A stretch of 64,000 bases of DNA from Rhodococcus sp. SBT000017. Its GTDB lineage: Bacteria; Actinomycetota; Actinomycetes; Mycobacteriales; Mycobacteriaceae. Shown here piece by piece: positions 19,840 to 27,843 of the stretch (position 1 is its first letter; the number at the start of each line of letters is the position of its first letter). The DNA lies in NCBI RefSeq assembly GCF_003688915.1, contig NZ_REFU01000002.1:682001-746000 (forward strand), written 5' to 3'. The notes under the pieces were generated by a model. That model had not been told where the DNA came from. It ran no database searches and worked only from the letters and a program-made list of their open reading frames with translations. A program made the position numbers and the translations under genes.

Positions 19840-20900
19840 TTCGCTGGTCGCTGCTGGTTCTCGTCACCGTCGGCCTGACCGTCGGCGCGGATGCTCTGGG
19901 GATTCCGTCGGCAGCACTGTTCGTCGCGCTGCTGGTGGCGGTGGTCTTCGCTCTCGCAGGCTGGGCACCGACCACGGGCACCGAGCGCGCTCCGCTGCCA
20001 CGACGGCTCGGCATGGTGGCGCAGGCGGTGTTGGGCGTCGAGATCGGGACGCTGGTGCAGCAGGACACACTCAGCTCGCTCGGCGACGCCTGGTTGCCGG
20101 TGCTGCTGGCATGCGTCGGAACACTTCTGTTGTCCATCGCCGCGGGTGCATTGCTGGGACTGCGGAAGGACATCGATTCACTGACCGGCGCGCTGGCACT
20201 GGTGGCAGGCGGCGCGTCGGGCCTGGTGGCCATTGCCCAGGAACTCGGCGGCGACGAACGCGTCGTGGCGGTGGTGCAGTACCTGCGGGTCGTTCTCGTC
20301 ACCACCACCCTGCCGCTGGCGGCGACGCTGGTGTTCAGTGCGCAGCCCGGTCAGTCGACGATGCTCGCAGATTCCGGAGCTCCGCTGTACGTGGACCTGG
20401 CCTTCGTGCTGGTCTGCGGCGGGGTGGGAGTCCTGCTCGCACTGGCGCTTCGATTTCCCGCGCCGGCGTTGCTGGGGCCGCTGATCGCTTCCACGTGCGC
20501 CGACGTTGCCGGGGTGTCGTTCGACGCATCGGTTCCCACGTTGCTGCTGTGGGCGGCGTACATCGTGATCGGATGGCAGGCAGGTCTGCGGTTCACCGTC
20601 GCGAGCCTGAAGTCGATCTCGCGGGTGCTGCCCGCAGCGCTGATGTTGATCATCGCCGTCACGGTCGGCTGCGCGATGCTCGGATTGTGGTTGGCCTCGG
20701 CAACGGGCACCAGCGGATACGAGGGCTACCTGGCGACCACCCCGGGCGGGGTGTACGCGGTGTTGGCCATAGCGGCATCGACCGGAGCGAACGTCACGTT
20801 CGTCGTGGCCGCGCAGATCATCCGGGTGTTCATGATGCTGTTCGCGGTACCGATGGGAGCGAAGGTAGTCCAACACTATCGACGAGATCGACCCGAGTGA
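19836..20900 (+). CDS. AbrB family membrane transporter
   Basis: The 354-residue protein is almost wholly hydrophobic, with about 9-10 membrane helices in two repeated halves. It fits the AbrB/AbrB-duplication family, sometimes annotated as ammonia monooxygenase-like. Relatives are linked to regulation or transport, with no defined substrate. The TTG start at 19836 overlaps the preceding stop by four bases. Confidence 0.78.
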   Translation: MIRWSLLVLVTVGLTVGADALGIPSAALFVALLVAVVFALAGWAPTTGTERAPLPRRLGMVAQAVLGVEIGTLVQQDTLSSLGDAWLPVLLACVGTLLLSIAAGALLGLRKDIDSLTGALALVAGGASGLVAIAQELGGDERVVAVVQYLRVVLVTTTLPLAATLVFSAQPGQSTMLADSGAPLYVDLAFVLVCGGVGVLLALALRFPAPALLGPLIASTCADVAGVSFDASVPTLLLWAAYIVIGWQAGLRFTVASLKSISRVLPAALMLIIAVTVGCAMLGLWLASATGTSGYEGYLATTPGGVYAVLAIAASTGANVTFVVAAQIIRVFMMLFAVPMGAKVVQHYRRDRPE

Positions 20901-20917
20901 ATCGACGCGACCCCATT

Positions 20918-20936
20918 CGTAGTTAGGGTCCACTAA
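20918..20936. promoter_or_regulatory. Possible weak DtxR/IdeR-type iron box
   Basis: CGTAGTTAGGGTCCACTAA matches the IdeR consensus TTAGGTTAGSCTAACCTAA at about 11 of 19 positions and overlaps the candidate -10 of the siderophore-interacting protein gene. The match is weak; the gene's function and the position are what make it worth noting. Confidence 0.3.
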
Positions 20937-20939
20937 TCT
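20934..20939 (+). promoter_or_regulatory. Candidate -10 element of leaderless siderophore-interacting protein gene
   Basis: TAATCT lies 7 nt upstream of ATG 20947, and no ribosome binding site is present. Confidence 0.45.
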
Positions 20940-20946
20940 CACCGGC

Positions 20947-21780
20947 ATGGCCAAGTACCTCAAACCCGAGCACCCGGCGTTCTACCGTCTGCACGTTCTC
21001 GCAGCCGATCGGATCAGTTCCGGGTTCGTCAGAATCACCCTCGGGGGCGAGTCGCTCTCGAACTACCGGTACATGGGATACGACCAGTGGTTCCGACTGT
21101 TCCTGCCGCAACCCGGCCAGCGCGAACCCCGCATTCCCAGCTCGACCTCCAAACTCTGGTACGCCCAGTATCTGACCTTCTCCAAGGACACCAAGCCGGT
21201 GGTCCGCAACTACACCGTCCGCGACTTCCGGCCCGCAGGCCAGGGCACGTTCAGCGAGGGTGCGGAGATGGACGTGGACTTCGTCGTACACGGCGGCGAA
21301 CACGGCGGTGAAGCAGGTCCAGCGTCGTCGTGGGCTGCGCACGCCGTTCCCGGGGACCGCGTCGCGATTCTCGACGAGGGACGCATCTACAACCCGGACA
21401 TCGAGACCCCATGGCAACTGCTCGTCGGCGACGAGAGTGCAGCTCCGGCGATTCTCGGAATACTGCGATCCTCGCCCGAGGACCTGCGGGCCGTGGTGTT
21501 CATCGAAGTCCCCACCGAGGCCGACGTCCAGGATCACCACGTGCCGCCGGGCGTCGAGCTGAATTGGATCGTGCGCCCCAACTCGCGCGCCAAGCCCGGT
21601 GATGCGGCGTTGGCCGCCGTGCAGAAAGCCGAGCTTCCGGGCGGCACCCCGTTCGTCTACGTGGCAGGCGAGCAGGGTTTGGCGACGGGCTTGCGCAGAT
21701 ACCTGGTGAACGACCGCGCAGTGCCGAAATCCAGCATCTGCTTCACCGGATACTGGAAGTTCGGTAAAGCCGCCGGATAG
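20947..21780 (+). CDS. Siderophore-interacting protein (FAD-dependent ferric reductase)
   Basis: This 277-residue protein belongs to the ViuB/SIP group. The N-terminal FAD-binding barrel has KPVVRNYTVRDFR (RxYT motif near residue 82) and the DFVVH.GGEHGGEAGPASSWAA stretch. The C-terminal NAD(P)H domain has LVGDESAAPAILGIL and ends CFTGYWKFGKAAG, with the conserved YW.GK end. It releases iron by reducing ferric siderophores in the cytoplasm. A weak iron box overlaps its promoter. Confidence 0.9.
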   Translation: MAKYLKPEHPAFYRLHVLAADRISSGFVRITLGGESLSNYRYMGYDQWFRLFLPQPGQREPRIPSSTSKLWYAQYLTFSKDTKPVVRNYTVRDFRPAGQGTFSEGAEMDVDFVVHGGEHGGEAGPASSWAAHAVPGDRVAILDEGRIYNPDIETPWQLLVGDESAAPAILGILRSSPEDLRAVVFIEVPTEADVQDHHVPPGVELNWIVRPNSRAKPGDAALAAVQKAELPGGTPFVYVAGEQGLATGLRRYLVNDRAVPKSSICFTGYWKFGKAAG

Positions 21781-21788
21781 CACTGGAT

Positions 21789-21794
21789 TAGTGT
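21789..21794 (+). promoter_or_regulatory. Candidate -10 element before DUF2252 gene
   Basis: TAGTGT stands 8 nt before ATG 21803. It supports the ATG over the GTG at 21791, which lies inside the element. Confidence 0.35.
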
Positions 21795-21802
21795 CATCTC
21801 AC

Positions 21803-23200
21803 ATGTCCGGCTTGGGAAAAGGTCACACGGTCGTCACCGACTCGGCAGATGTCGACAGCGCGTCGTTCGCCTCGCTGCGCGCCCGTCCTCTCCCCCGCGC
21901 CGAACGCTACGAACTGGGTCGACGCCTACGCGAGAAGGTACCGATCGCCTCCCTGGGTGACTGGACCCCACCGGCGGATCGACCCGACCCGGTCAAGCAG
22001 ATCGAATACTCGCACCAGGGCCGCATCGAATGGCTGATACCGACGCGCCTCGAGCGGATGGTCGAGTCCCCGTACGGATTTCTGCGGGGCACGGCCATCG
22101 TCATGGCTCGGGACGTGGCGATGCTGCCGTCGACCGGCATCAACCCGGTCATCAGTGGCGACGCCCACCTCGGCAATTTCGGCTTCTACGCCTCACCCGA
22201 ACGCGACCTCGTCATCGACCTCAACGACTTCGACGAGGCCCACCCGGGTGCCTGGGAATGGGATCTACGACGCCTCGCCGCGAGCATCTGGGTGGCCGGT
22301 CGGCAGAACGGCCGCACCGAGGATCAGTGCCGCGACGCCGTCACCGCCTGTGTGTCCGCGTACCGAATCGAGGTGGCCAGACTTGCCGACGAGCCGCTGA
22401 TGTCGCGTTCGTTCCAGCGTCTGACGGCCGAGAAGCTGCAGCGCGACGCCACCGAGGGGTCGTTGCGCAAGGAGATCAAGCGCGCCACCAAGAAGGCGCG
22501 TCGACGCACCAGTGACCGCGTTCTGCCGCGTTTCACCGAGAAGCACGAGGGCAAGCGCAGAATCGTCGAGGAGCCGCCGATCACCACGCGCATCTCGGCG
22601 AAGGACGAGGAACTTCTCGCCGTCGGACTGGACGAGTATCTGCTCACCCTCACCCCACACTGGCGTCGAGTGCTCGGTGGATACACGTTGATCGACGTGG
22701 CGCACCGCGTGGTCGGCGTCGGCAGCGTCGGCCTGCGGGCGTACGTGGCTCTGCTCGAGGGCACCAGCGAGGACGACGTCGTGTTTCTGCAGCTCAAGCA
22801 GGCCAGACGCTCGGTGCTTGCGCCGTACGTGCACGGCGAATCGGCCTGGCACGATCATCAGGGGCAACGCGTCGTGGAGTATCAGCAGGATCTGCAGACC
22901 GTCAGCGATCCGCTGCTGGGCTGGACGACCATCGCCGGACGGCAGTACTACGTGCGGCAGTTCCGCAACATGAAGGGAACGATCGACCTGTCGTCGATCG
23001 ATGCACCCGCGCTGGTCGACTACGCACGGGTGGTGGGCCGACTGCTGGCCAAGGGACATGCGCGTACCAGTGGCGCGTCGATGATCTCGGGATACACGGG
23101 CGATTCCGATCAGCTCGACGTCGCTTTGGGCCGATTCGCGCAGCTGTACGCGGATCAGACGGAAGCCGACTGGGAGCGATTGAGCGCTACGCGCATGTGA
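21803..23200 (+). CDS. DUF2252 family protein (kinase-like fold)
   Basis: This 465-residue protein carries the DUF2252 motifs GDAHLGNFGFY (about residue 116) and DLNDFDEAHPGAWEWDLRRLAAS. These resemble the catalytic and metal-binding loops of aminoglycoside phosphotransferase-like kinases. Function is unknown. GTG 21791 is an alternative start. The stop codon is part of the long terminator hairpin at 23192. It is the last plus-strand gene before a leftward block. Confidence 0.82.
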   Translation: MSGLGKGHTVVTDSADVDSASFASLRARPLPRAERYELGRRLREKVPIASLGDWTPPADRPDPVKQIEYSHQGRIEWLIPTRLERMVESPYGFLRGTAIVMARDVAMLPSTGINPVISGDAHLGNFGFYASPERDLVIDLNDFDEAHPGAWEWDLRRLAASIWVAGRQNGRTEDQCRDAVTACVSAYRIEVARLADEPLMSRSFQRLTAEKLQRDATEGSLRKEIKRATKKARRRTSDRVLPRFTEKHEGKRRIVEEPPITTRISAKDEELLAVGLDEYLLTLTPHWRRVLGGYTLIDVAHRVVGVGSVGLRAYVALLEGTSEDDVVFLQLKQARRSVLAPYVHGESAWHDHQGQRVVEYQQDLQTVSDPLLGWTTIAGRQYYVRQFRNMKGTIDLSSIDAPALVDYARVVGRLLAKGHARTSGASMISGYTGDSDQLDVALGRFAQLYADQTEADWERLSATRM

Positions 23201-23241
23201 GCGGAACTTCGTAGTCCACTACGAGTTTCCGCTCACATGCG
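23192..23241. terminator. Long bidirectional hairpin between convergent genes
   Basis: The arms CGCATGTGAGCGGAA and TTCCGCTCACATGCG pair perfectly, and the inner parts CTTCGTAGT/ACTACGAG extend the stem. It overlaps the DUF2252 stop codon (23198-23200) and lies 11 bp from the stop of the opposing gene. Confidence 0.75.
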
Positions 23242-23251
23242 GCGAAGCCGC

Positions 23252-23695
23252 TCAGGCGTGCTTGGCGACCAGGTCACCCACGCGCGGCAGTGCCTCGGTG
23301 ACGTTCTTCTTCGCCGAGCCACGCAGGCTGCCGTAGAACTTCTTGACGACGGACTTGTCGGTCTCCTCGATGCGCGCATCGGTGACCGAGAGCAGCGCGT
23401 CGGATGCGGCGTCGCCGTTGGCGGCGAGGTACTGACCGAACGTGCCCTGCGGGGCAGCGTTGTACGACTGCCAGAACGGGTCCAGCTTGTCGACGAAATC
23501 GGGCCACAGAGCCGAGACCGCATTGTCGATGTACGACGGCCCGACCTTCTTCACCGCGCCGTATCCCCCCTTGACCGCGAGTCCACTCGCGCCCTTCTTG
23601 TCCGCGACCTCCGCGTCGATCAGTGCCAGGACATCGACGCGCAGAGCGTCGGCCTTCGACTCGTCGAGCAGCGAATCCTTGAGTGCAGCAACCAC
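23252..23695 (-). CDS. Conserved hypothetical helical protein
   Basis: This 147-residue, mostly helical, soluble protein has no motif I can assign to a function (MVAALKDSLLDESKADALRV to VGDLVAKHA). Similar short proteins are common in Rhodococcus and mycobacteria. GTG 23695 is chosen for AGGAAG just upstream; the frame is open further but without a site. It ends at the shared terminator. It lies downstream of menC on the same strand, so cotranscription is possible. Confidence 0.65.
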   Translation of the reverse strand: MVAALKDSLLDESKADALRVDVLALIDAEVADKKGASGLAVKGGYGAVKKVGPSYIDNAVSALWPDFVDKLDPFWQSYNAAPQGTFGQYLAANGDAASDALLSVTDARIEETDKSVVKKFYGSLRGSAKKNVTEALPRVGDLVAKHA

Positions 23696-23747
23696 TTCGA
23701 ACTTCCTCCCAGATGTGTCAGCGGCCCCACGCGGACCGGGCGCAAGA

Positions 23748-24719
23748 CTACCGCAGAAGGGCGTGGCAGCGCCGAACTCGATCGATCCACCACTGCGTGC
23801 GATCGGCGTCGGCATCGAGCTCGATCAGTGCCTCGGCGTCGGGTTCGAGGCTGCCGACCGGATACGTTCCGTCGATCACCTCCGGCGCAGATGCGACGTC
23901 TCGAACGAACAGTGCGCCCGTTCCCAGACCGCAGGCGAATTCGAGGTGCGGCAGCGCAGCGGCTGCGGCCAGCCCGGACGAGATACCCACAGCCGAGTCC
24001 AGAGCACTCGACACCACCACCGGCACGCCGTACTCCCCCAGCTCCCCGGCCAGCTCGAGCAGAGCCCGCATCCCGCCGAGCGGAGCCACCTTGAGCACCG
24101 CGATGTCGGCTCCGCCTGCACGGACGACCTTCATCGGATCCTCGGCCCGGCGAATGCTCTCGTCGGCAGCGATCCGCACCCCGGGCACCCGGCGCCGAAC
24201 TTCGACCAGCTCCGGCACGGACGCGCACGGCTGCTCGGCGTACTCGAGTGGACCGTCGGCGGTCAGGGCTGTCAGAGCCGCCACGGCTTCGTCGACGCTC
24301 CAACCCCCGTTGGCGTCGACCCGTACCCGCGGAACCAGCTCGCGCACGGCACGCACTCGAGCGACGTCGTCGGCGAGGGTCTGCCCCTTCTCGGCCACCT
24401 TCACCTTGGCCGTCTCGGCACCGGGAGACCGGCTCAACACCGCTGCCACGTCGGAGGCCGCGACGGCAGGAACGGTCGCGTTCACCGGGATGCGTCGGCG
24501 CAACGGGCTCGGCGGGCCGTCCCACGCGGCCTCGATCGCCGACGCCAACCACGGAGCCGACTCGACGTCGTCGTACTCGGGAAACGGTGAGAACTCACCC
24601 CACCCGGCCGGTCCGTGAACGAGCATCACCTCGCGGGTGGTGATGCCGCGGAACTTGGTCCGCATCGGCATCGAGAGCACATGCGCGCCGTCCAGAACGT
24701 CGTCGATCGCGGGGATCAT
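23748..24719 (-). CDS. menC: o-succinylbenzoate synthase
   Basis: This 323-residue enolase-superfamily enzyme dehydrates SHCHC to o-succinylbenzoate. The catalytic KxK lies in TAKVKVAEKG; metal ligands are in RVDANGGWS, LEYAEQPC and IAADESI; the second lysine is in AVLKVAPLGG. The length is typical of the actinobacterial form. ATG 24719 overlaps the thioesterase stop as ATGA, so the two genes are translationally coupled. Confidence 0.95.
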   Translation of the reverse strand: MIPAIDDVLDGAHVLSMPMRTKFRGITTREVMLVHGPAGWGEFSPFPEYDDVESAPWLASAIEAAWDGPPSPLRRRIPVNATVPAVAASDVAAVLSRSPGAETAKVKVAEKGQTLADDVARVRAVRELVPRVRVDANGGWSVDEAVAALTALTADGPLEYAEQPCASVPELVEVRRRVPGVRIAADESIRRAEDPMKVVRAGGADIAVLKVAPLGGMRALLELAGELGEYGVPVVVSSALDSAVGISSGLAAAAALPHLEFACGLGTGALFVRDVASAPEVIDGTYPVGSLEPDAEALIELDADADRTQWWIDRVRRCHALLR

Positions 24720-25348
24720 TGCTGCCCCGGGAGCAACTGCACCATCAACGCCTCGCAGTCGGCCAACAGGTTGCCGTCCAGATCCGTGAGCCGAGCGTTG
24801 ATGAACGTCTTTCGTCCCTCGACCCGATCCACCGCGCCCTCGACGATCAGCTCGGTGTTCAGCGGCGTCACCTTGCGGTAGTTGATGTGCAGGTACGCCG
24901 TCCGGCTGATGGGCCTGCCGTAGGCGTGCTGGACGAGACCGAAGAGGTCGTCGAACAGCAGCGGCAGTGTGCCGCCGTGCGCGGCGGAGTTTCCACCGAG
25001 ATGGAAACGACGGAACATCCCCCGACTTCGGACACCGTCTGCGTCGATCTTCTCGATGATCCACGGCATCAACAGCAGCGAACCGCGACCCGGCAGACGT
25101 GGAACTCGCCCGGCGGTCTGGCGGCCCTCGGCCACCACGTGCGGGGTCAACAGCTCGATCAGTTCCCGAGCCTTGTCCGCAGCTGCCTCGGTCACTTCGG
25201 CCGGCAACGAGGTGGACACCGCGAGATCCTGCACCGTGCGCAGGGCCTCGAGCAGCTGCCCGTACTCCGGCCCCACCTTCGCGGGCACGAAACGCGGGAA
25301 GCCTCCATGGTGGTCGTAATCGCGGTCGAGCTCGATCGGGTCGGTCAT
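24716..25348 (-). CDS. PaaI-family hot-dog thioesterase, candidate DHNA-CoA thioesterase
   Basis: This 210-residue protein has an N-terminal helical part and a C-terminal hot-dog domain containing HLGGNSAAHGGTLPLLFDDLFG (about 130-151), the usual PaaI/4HBT active-site helix with an acidic residue. Such enzymes hydrolyse acyl-CoA thioesters. It is coupled to menC by ATGA and divergent from menB by 67 bp. An attractive inference is that it performs the DHNA-CoA hydrolysis step between MenB and MenA, for which no classical menI is seen here. A general acyl-CoA thioesterase is the alternative. Confidence 0.78.
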   Translation of the reverse strand: MTDPIELDRDYDHHGGFPRFVPAKVGPEYGQLLEALRTVQDLAVSTSLPAEVTEAAADKARELIELLTPHVVAEGRQTAGRVPRLPGRGSLLLMPWIIEKIDADGVRSRGMFRRFHLGGNSAAHGGTLPLLFDDLFGLVQHAYGRPISRTAYLHINYRKVTPLNTELIVEGAVDRVEGRKTFINARLTDLDGNLLADCEALMVQLLPGQQ

Positions 25349-25354
25349 GACTGC

Positions 25355-25360
25355 ACGCTA
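25355..25360 (-). promoter_or_regulatory. Candidate -10 element for the thioesterase-menC unit
   Basis: On the minus strand TAGCGT lies 6 nt before ATG 25348. There is no ribosome binding site, so a leaderless mRNA is likely. Confidence 0.4.
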
Positions 25361-25402
25361 GCTGCACCGACCGTTCGGCACGGAGCCAACCCCGGCCACC
25401 GT

Positions 25403-25408
25403 TAAGCT
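25403..25408 (+). promoter_or_regulatory. Candidate -10 element of leaderless menB
   Basis: TAAGCT lies 7 nt before the menB GTG at 25416, back to back with the thioesterase promoter in the 67-bp divergent gap. Confidence 0.45.
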
Positions 25409-25415
25409 GGCGCCC

Positions 25416-26309
25416 GTGACCTTCACTCCCGCACTGTGGCGTCCCGTTCCCGGCTTCGAAGATCTGACCGACATCACGTATCACCGCCACGTGTCCGACG
25501 CGACCGTCCGGATTGCGTTCGACCGTCCCGAAATACGTAATGCATTCCGGCCACACACCGTCGACGAGCTCTACCGCGCCCTCGAACATGCACGGGTGAG
25601 CTCCGACGTGGGAACGGTGTTGCTCACCGGAAACGGACCGAGCAGCAAGGACGGCGGCTGGGCGTTCTGCTCCGGTGGCGATCAGCGCATTCGCGGTCGC
25701 AGCGGCTATCAGTACGCAGACGGAGAGACGGCCGACACCGTCGACAAGGCCCGCGCCGGGCGCCTACATATCCTCGAGGTGCAGCGCCTCATTCGATTCA
25801 TGCCCAAGGTGGTCATCTGCTTGGTCAACGGCTGGGCAGCAGGCGGCGGACACAGCCTGCACGTGGTGTGCGATCTGACGCTGGCAAGCCGCGAGCATGC
25901 CCGGTTCAAGCAGACCGACGCGGACGTCGGCAGCTTCGACGGTGGTTACGGCAGTGCGTATCTGGCGAAGATGGTCGGTCAGAAGTTCGCCCGCGAGATC
26001 TTCTTTCTCGGCGAGACGTACTCGGCCGAGGAGATGCACCGCATGGGCGCGGTGAACAAGGTGGTCGATCACGACGAGCTCGAGAACACAGCAATCGAGT
26101 GGGCTGCGAAAATCAACGCGAAATCACCTCAGGCACAACGAATGCTGAAGTACGCCTTCAACCTGCAGGACGACGGCCTGGTGGGTCAGCAACTGTTCGC
26201 CGGTGAAGCGACCCGCATGGCGTACATGACCGACGAGGCGGTGGAGGGTCGCGACTCCTTCCTGGAAAAGCGCGAGCCCGATTGGTCGCCGTTCCCTCGG
26301 TATTTCTGA
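25416..26309 (+). CDS. menB: 1,4-dihydroxy-2-naphthoyl-CoA synthase
   Basis: This 297-residue crotonase-fold enzyme closes the second ring of the naphthoquinone. The oxyanion-hole motifs CSGGDQRIRG (about residue 88) and GWAAGGGHSLHVVCDL are present, as is the MenB-specific DADVGSFDGGYGSAYLAK with the catalytic aspartate. It ends SPFPRYF as usual. It is transcribed away from the thioesterase-menC pair and followed within 7 bp by a GGDEF gene. Confidence 0.96.
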   Translation: MTFTPALWRPVPGFEDLTDITYHRHVSDATVRIAFDRPEIRNAFRPHTVDELYRALEHARVSSDVGTVLLTGNGPSSKDGGWAFCSGGDQRIRGRSGYQYADGETADTVDKARAGRLHILEVQRLIRFMPKVVICLVNGWAAGGGHSLHVVCDLTLASREHARFKQTDADVGSFDGGYGSAYLAKMVGQKFAREIFFLGETYSAEEMHRMGAVNKVVDHDELENTAIEWAAKINAKSPQAQRMLKYAFNLQDDGLVGQQLFAGEATRMAYMTDEAVEGRDSFLEKREPDWSPFPRYF

Positions 26310-26316
26310 CGCACTG

Positions 26317-27438
26317 GTGAATTCCACCCCGCACGGCCGCAGTCACGGCAGTTCTGCGGGTGCTGTCCGAGCCTGGTTCACCCAGCCTTACGACTACCGC
26401 TGGATGGCGGACTTCCAGAATTCCCGGCCCGCCGGAAAGCTCGTCCGGTGGGTGATGGCATGCCTGACGCTCAACTACGGCGTGCTGGCAGTGGTGTCCC
26501 TGTTTTCCGAGGACACCTCACGCAGCCCTATTGCCGTCGCCTGGAAAGCATGTCTGGTGGTGATGGTCGTGGCCGTCAGCGCGGCGTGGATCACCAGACC
26601 GTTTCCCGGCCGACTCGGAGTGGTGGCTTTTGCGGTCTTCGCCGATCTGGGGACGGCATCGACGCTGTTGATCAACCCGCTCGCGGACGCCCTGCTGACG
26701 TGCACGCTGTTCGCCGTGATCGGGACGTTCTGCACGTTCTGTCTCAGTCCCCGCTGGCTGGTGGCGCACCTGGTGTTCGCCGTGGCATGCACCCTCGTTG
26801 CCGCGGCAGCGACGTACTCCAGCGAGGAGGTGGGCATCGCATCACTGATCTTCCGGACGAACGTCGTGCTGCTCACGATCGCCGCAGTTCCACTCGTCTC
26901 GCATCTGCTGATCACCACGTTGACCGACGATGCCCGCCGTTCGTTGCTCGATCCGCTCACCGGTCTGCTCAATCGTCGCGGTCTCGACGCGGTCATCGAC
27001 GATGTGTGGCCACGCGGCCGAGAGGCCGATCAGTGCTCGGCGGCGGTGATGATCGACATCGACCGCTTCAAATCCGTCAACGACATGTACGGGCACGAGG
27101 AGGGCGACGCGGTCATCGTGCGCATCGCCGAGCGTCTGCGCGCACACCTGGGCGAATACGGCGTGATCGCGCGCACCGGCGGAGAGGAATACCTCGCCGT
27201 CGTCTCGACGTCGCGACTCCACATCGATGCACTGGTTCATGGGGTACGCCGAGCACTGCATGATCCCGAGGATCCCGTCGCGGTGACGGTCAGCGTGGGG
27301 GCTGCGATTCTGCACGCGGATTCACCTGTGTGGGATCAGAACGTCGACATCGTGACGCGGGCGACGCGGGTGGCGGACTCGATGATGTACGAGGCGAAGG
27401 CCGCGGGCGGCAACCGAATCGCGACGACCATGCTCTGA
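26317..27438 (+). CDS. Membrane-bound GGDEF-domain diguanylate cyclase
   Basis: The 373-residue protein has about six membrane helices (residues 45-205) and a C-terminal GGDEF domain: DPLTGLLNRRGLD, DIDRFKSVNDMYGHEEGD and the active loop RTGGEEYLAVV. The loop is GGEEY rather than GGDEF or GGEEF; this variant may still be active. No RxxD inhibitory site is seen five residues before it. It probably makes cyclic di-GMP. It begins 7 bp after menB and is convergent with an EAL gene. Confidence 0.85.
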   Translation: MNSTPHGRSHGSSAGAVRAWFTQPYDYRWMADFQNSRPAGKLVRWVMACLTLNYGVLAVVSLFSEDTSRSPIAVAWKACLVVMVVAVSAAWITRPFPGRLGVVAFAVFADLGTASTLLINPLADALLTCTLFAVIGTFCTFCLSPRWLVAHLVFAVACTLVAAAATYSSEEVGIASLIFRTNVVLLTIAAVPLVSHLLITTLTDDARRSLLDPLTGLLNRRGLDAVIDDVWPRGREADQCSAAVMIDIDRFKSVNDMYGHEEGDAVIVRIAERLRAHLGEYGVIARTGGEEYLAVVSTSRLHIDALVHGVRRALHDPEDPVAVTVSVGAAILHADSPVWDQNVDIVTRATRVADSMMYEAKAAGGNRIATTML

Positions 27439-27462
27439 CCCACCACGTGGTATCCATGCGGG

Positions 27463-27843
27463 GTGGACATCCTCGCTTCTCGGACAATTCTCCGGCCCGT
27501 CGATTACCAGAGGACTCTCGAGTTCTACCGTGACGGTCTCTCGCTGGCGGTGTGTCGCGAATACCCCGGCGGAACGGTGTTCTTCGCGGGTCAGGGCCTG
27601 ATCGAGGTCGCTGCGCACCATCGCGGCGACGAATCGGGGTCGTTCTCCGGCGCGCTGTGGTTACAGGTACGCGATATCGACTCTGCTACAGCGGAATTGA
27701 CGGCCGCCGGCATCGAGATCGTGCGTGAGGCCCGAACCGAGCCGTGGGGTCTGATCGAGATGTGGATCGAGGATCCGGACGCGATTCCCATCGTGCTGGT
27801 GCAGATCCCCCAGGATCATCCGCTGCGGCGGGACAACCGCTAG
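27463..27843 (+). CDS. VOC (glyoxalase/bleomycin resistance) family protein
   Basis: The 126-residue protein is a single vicinal oxygen chelate domain of two beta-alpha-beta-beta-beta modules: RPVDYQRTLEFYRDGLSLAV, GTVFFAGQGLIEVAAHH, GALWLQVRDIDSATAELTAAG and GLIEMWIEDPDAIPIVLVQ. Possible metal ligands are present, but the reaction cannot be assigned. It follows the GGDEF gene by 24 bp. Its TAG stop overlaps the stop of the convergent EAL gene as CTAG. Confidence 0.78.
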   Translation: MDILASRTILRPVDYQRTLEFYRDGLSLAVCREYPGGTVFFAGQGLIEVAAHHRGDESGSFSGALWLQVRDIDSATAELTAAGIEIVREARTEPWGLIEMWIEDPDAIPIVLVQIPQDHPLRRDNR

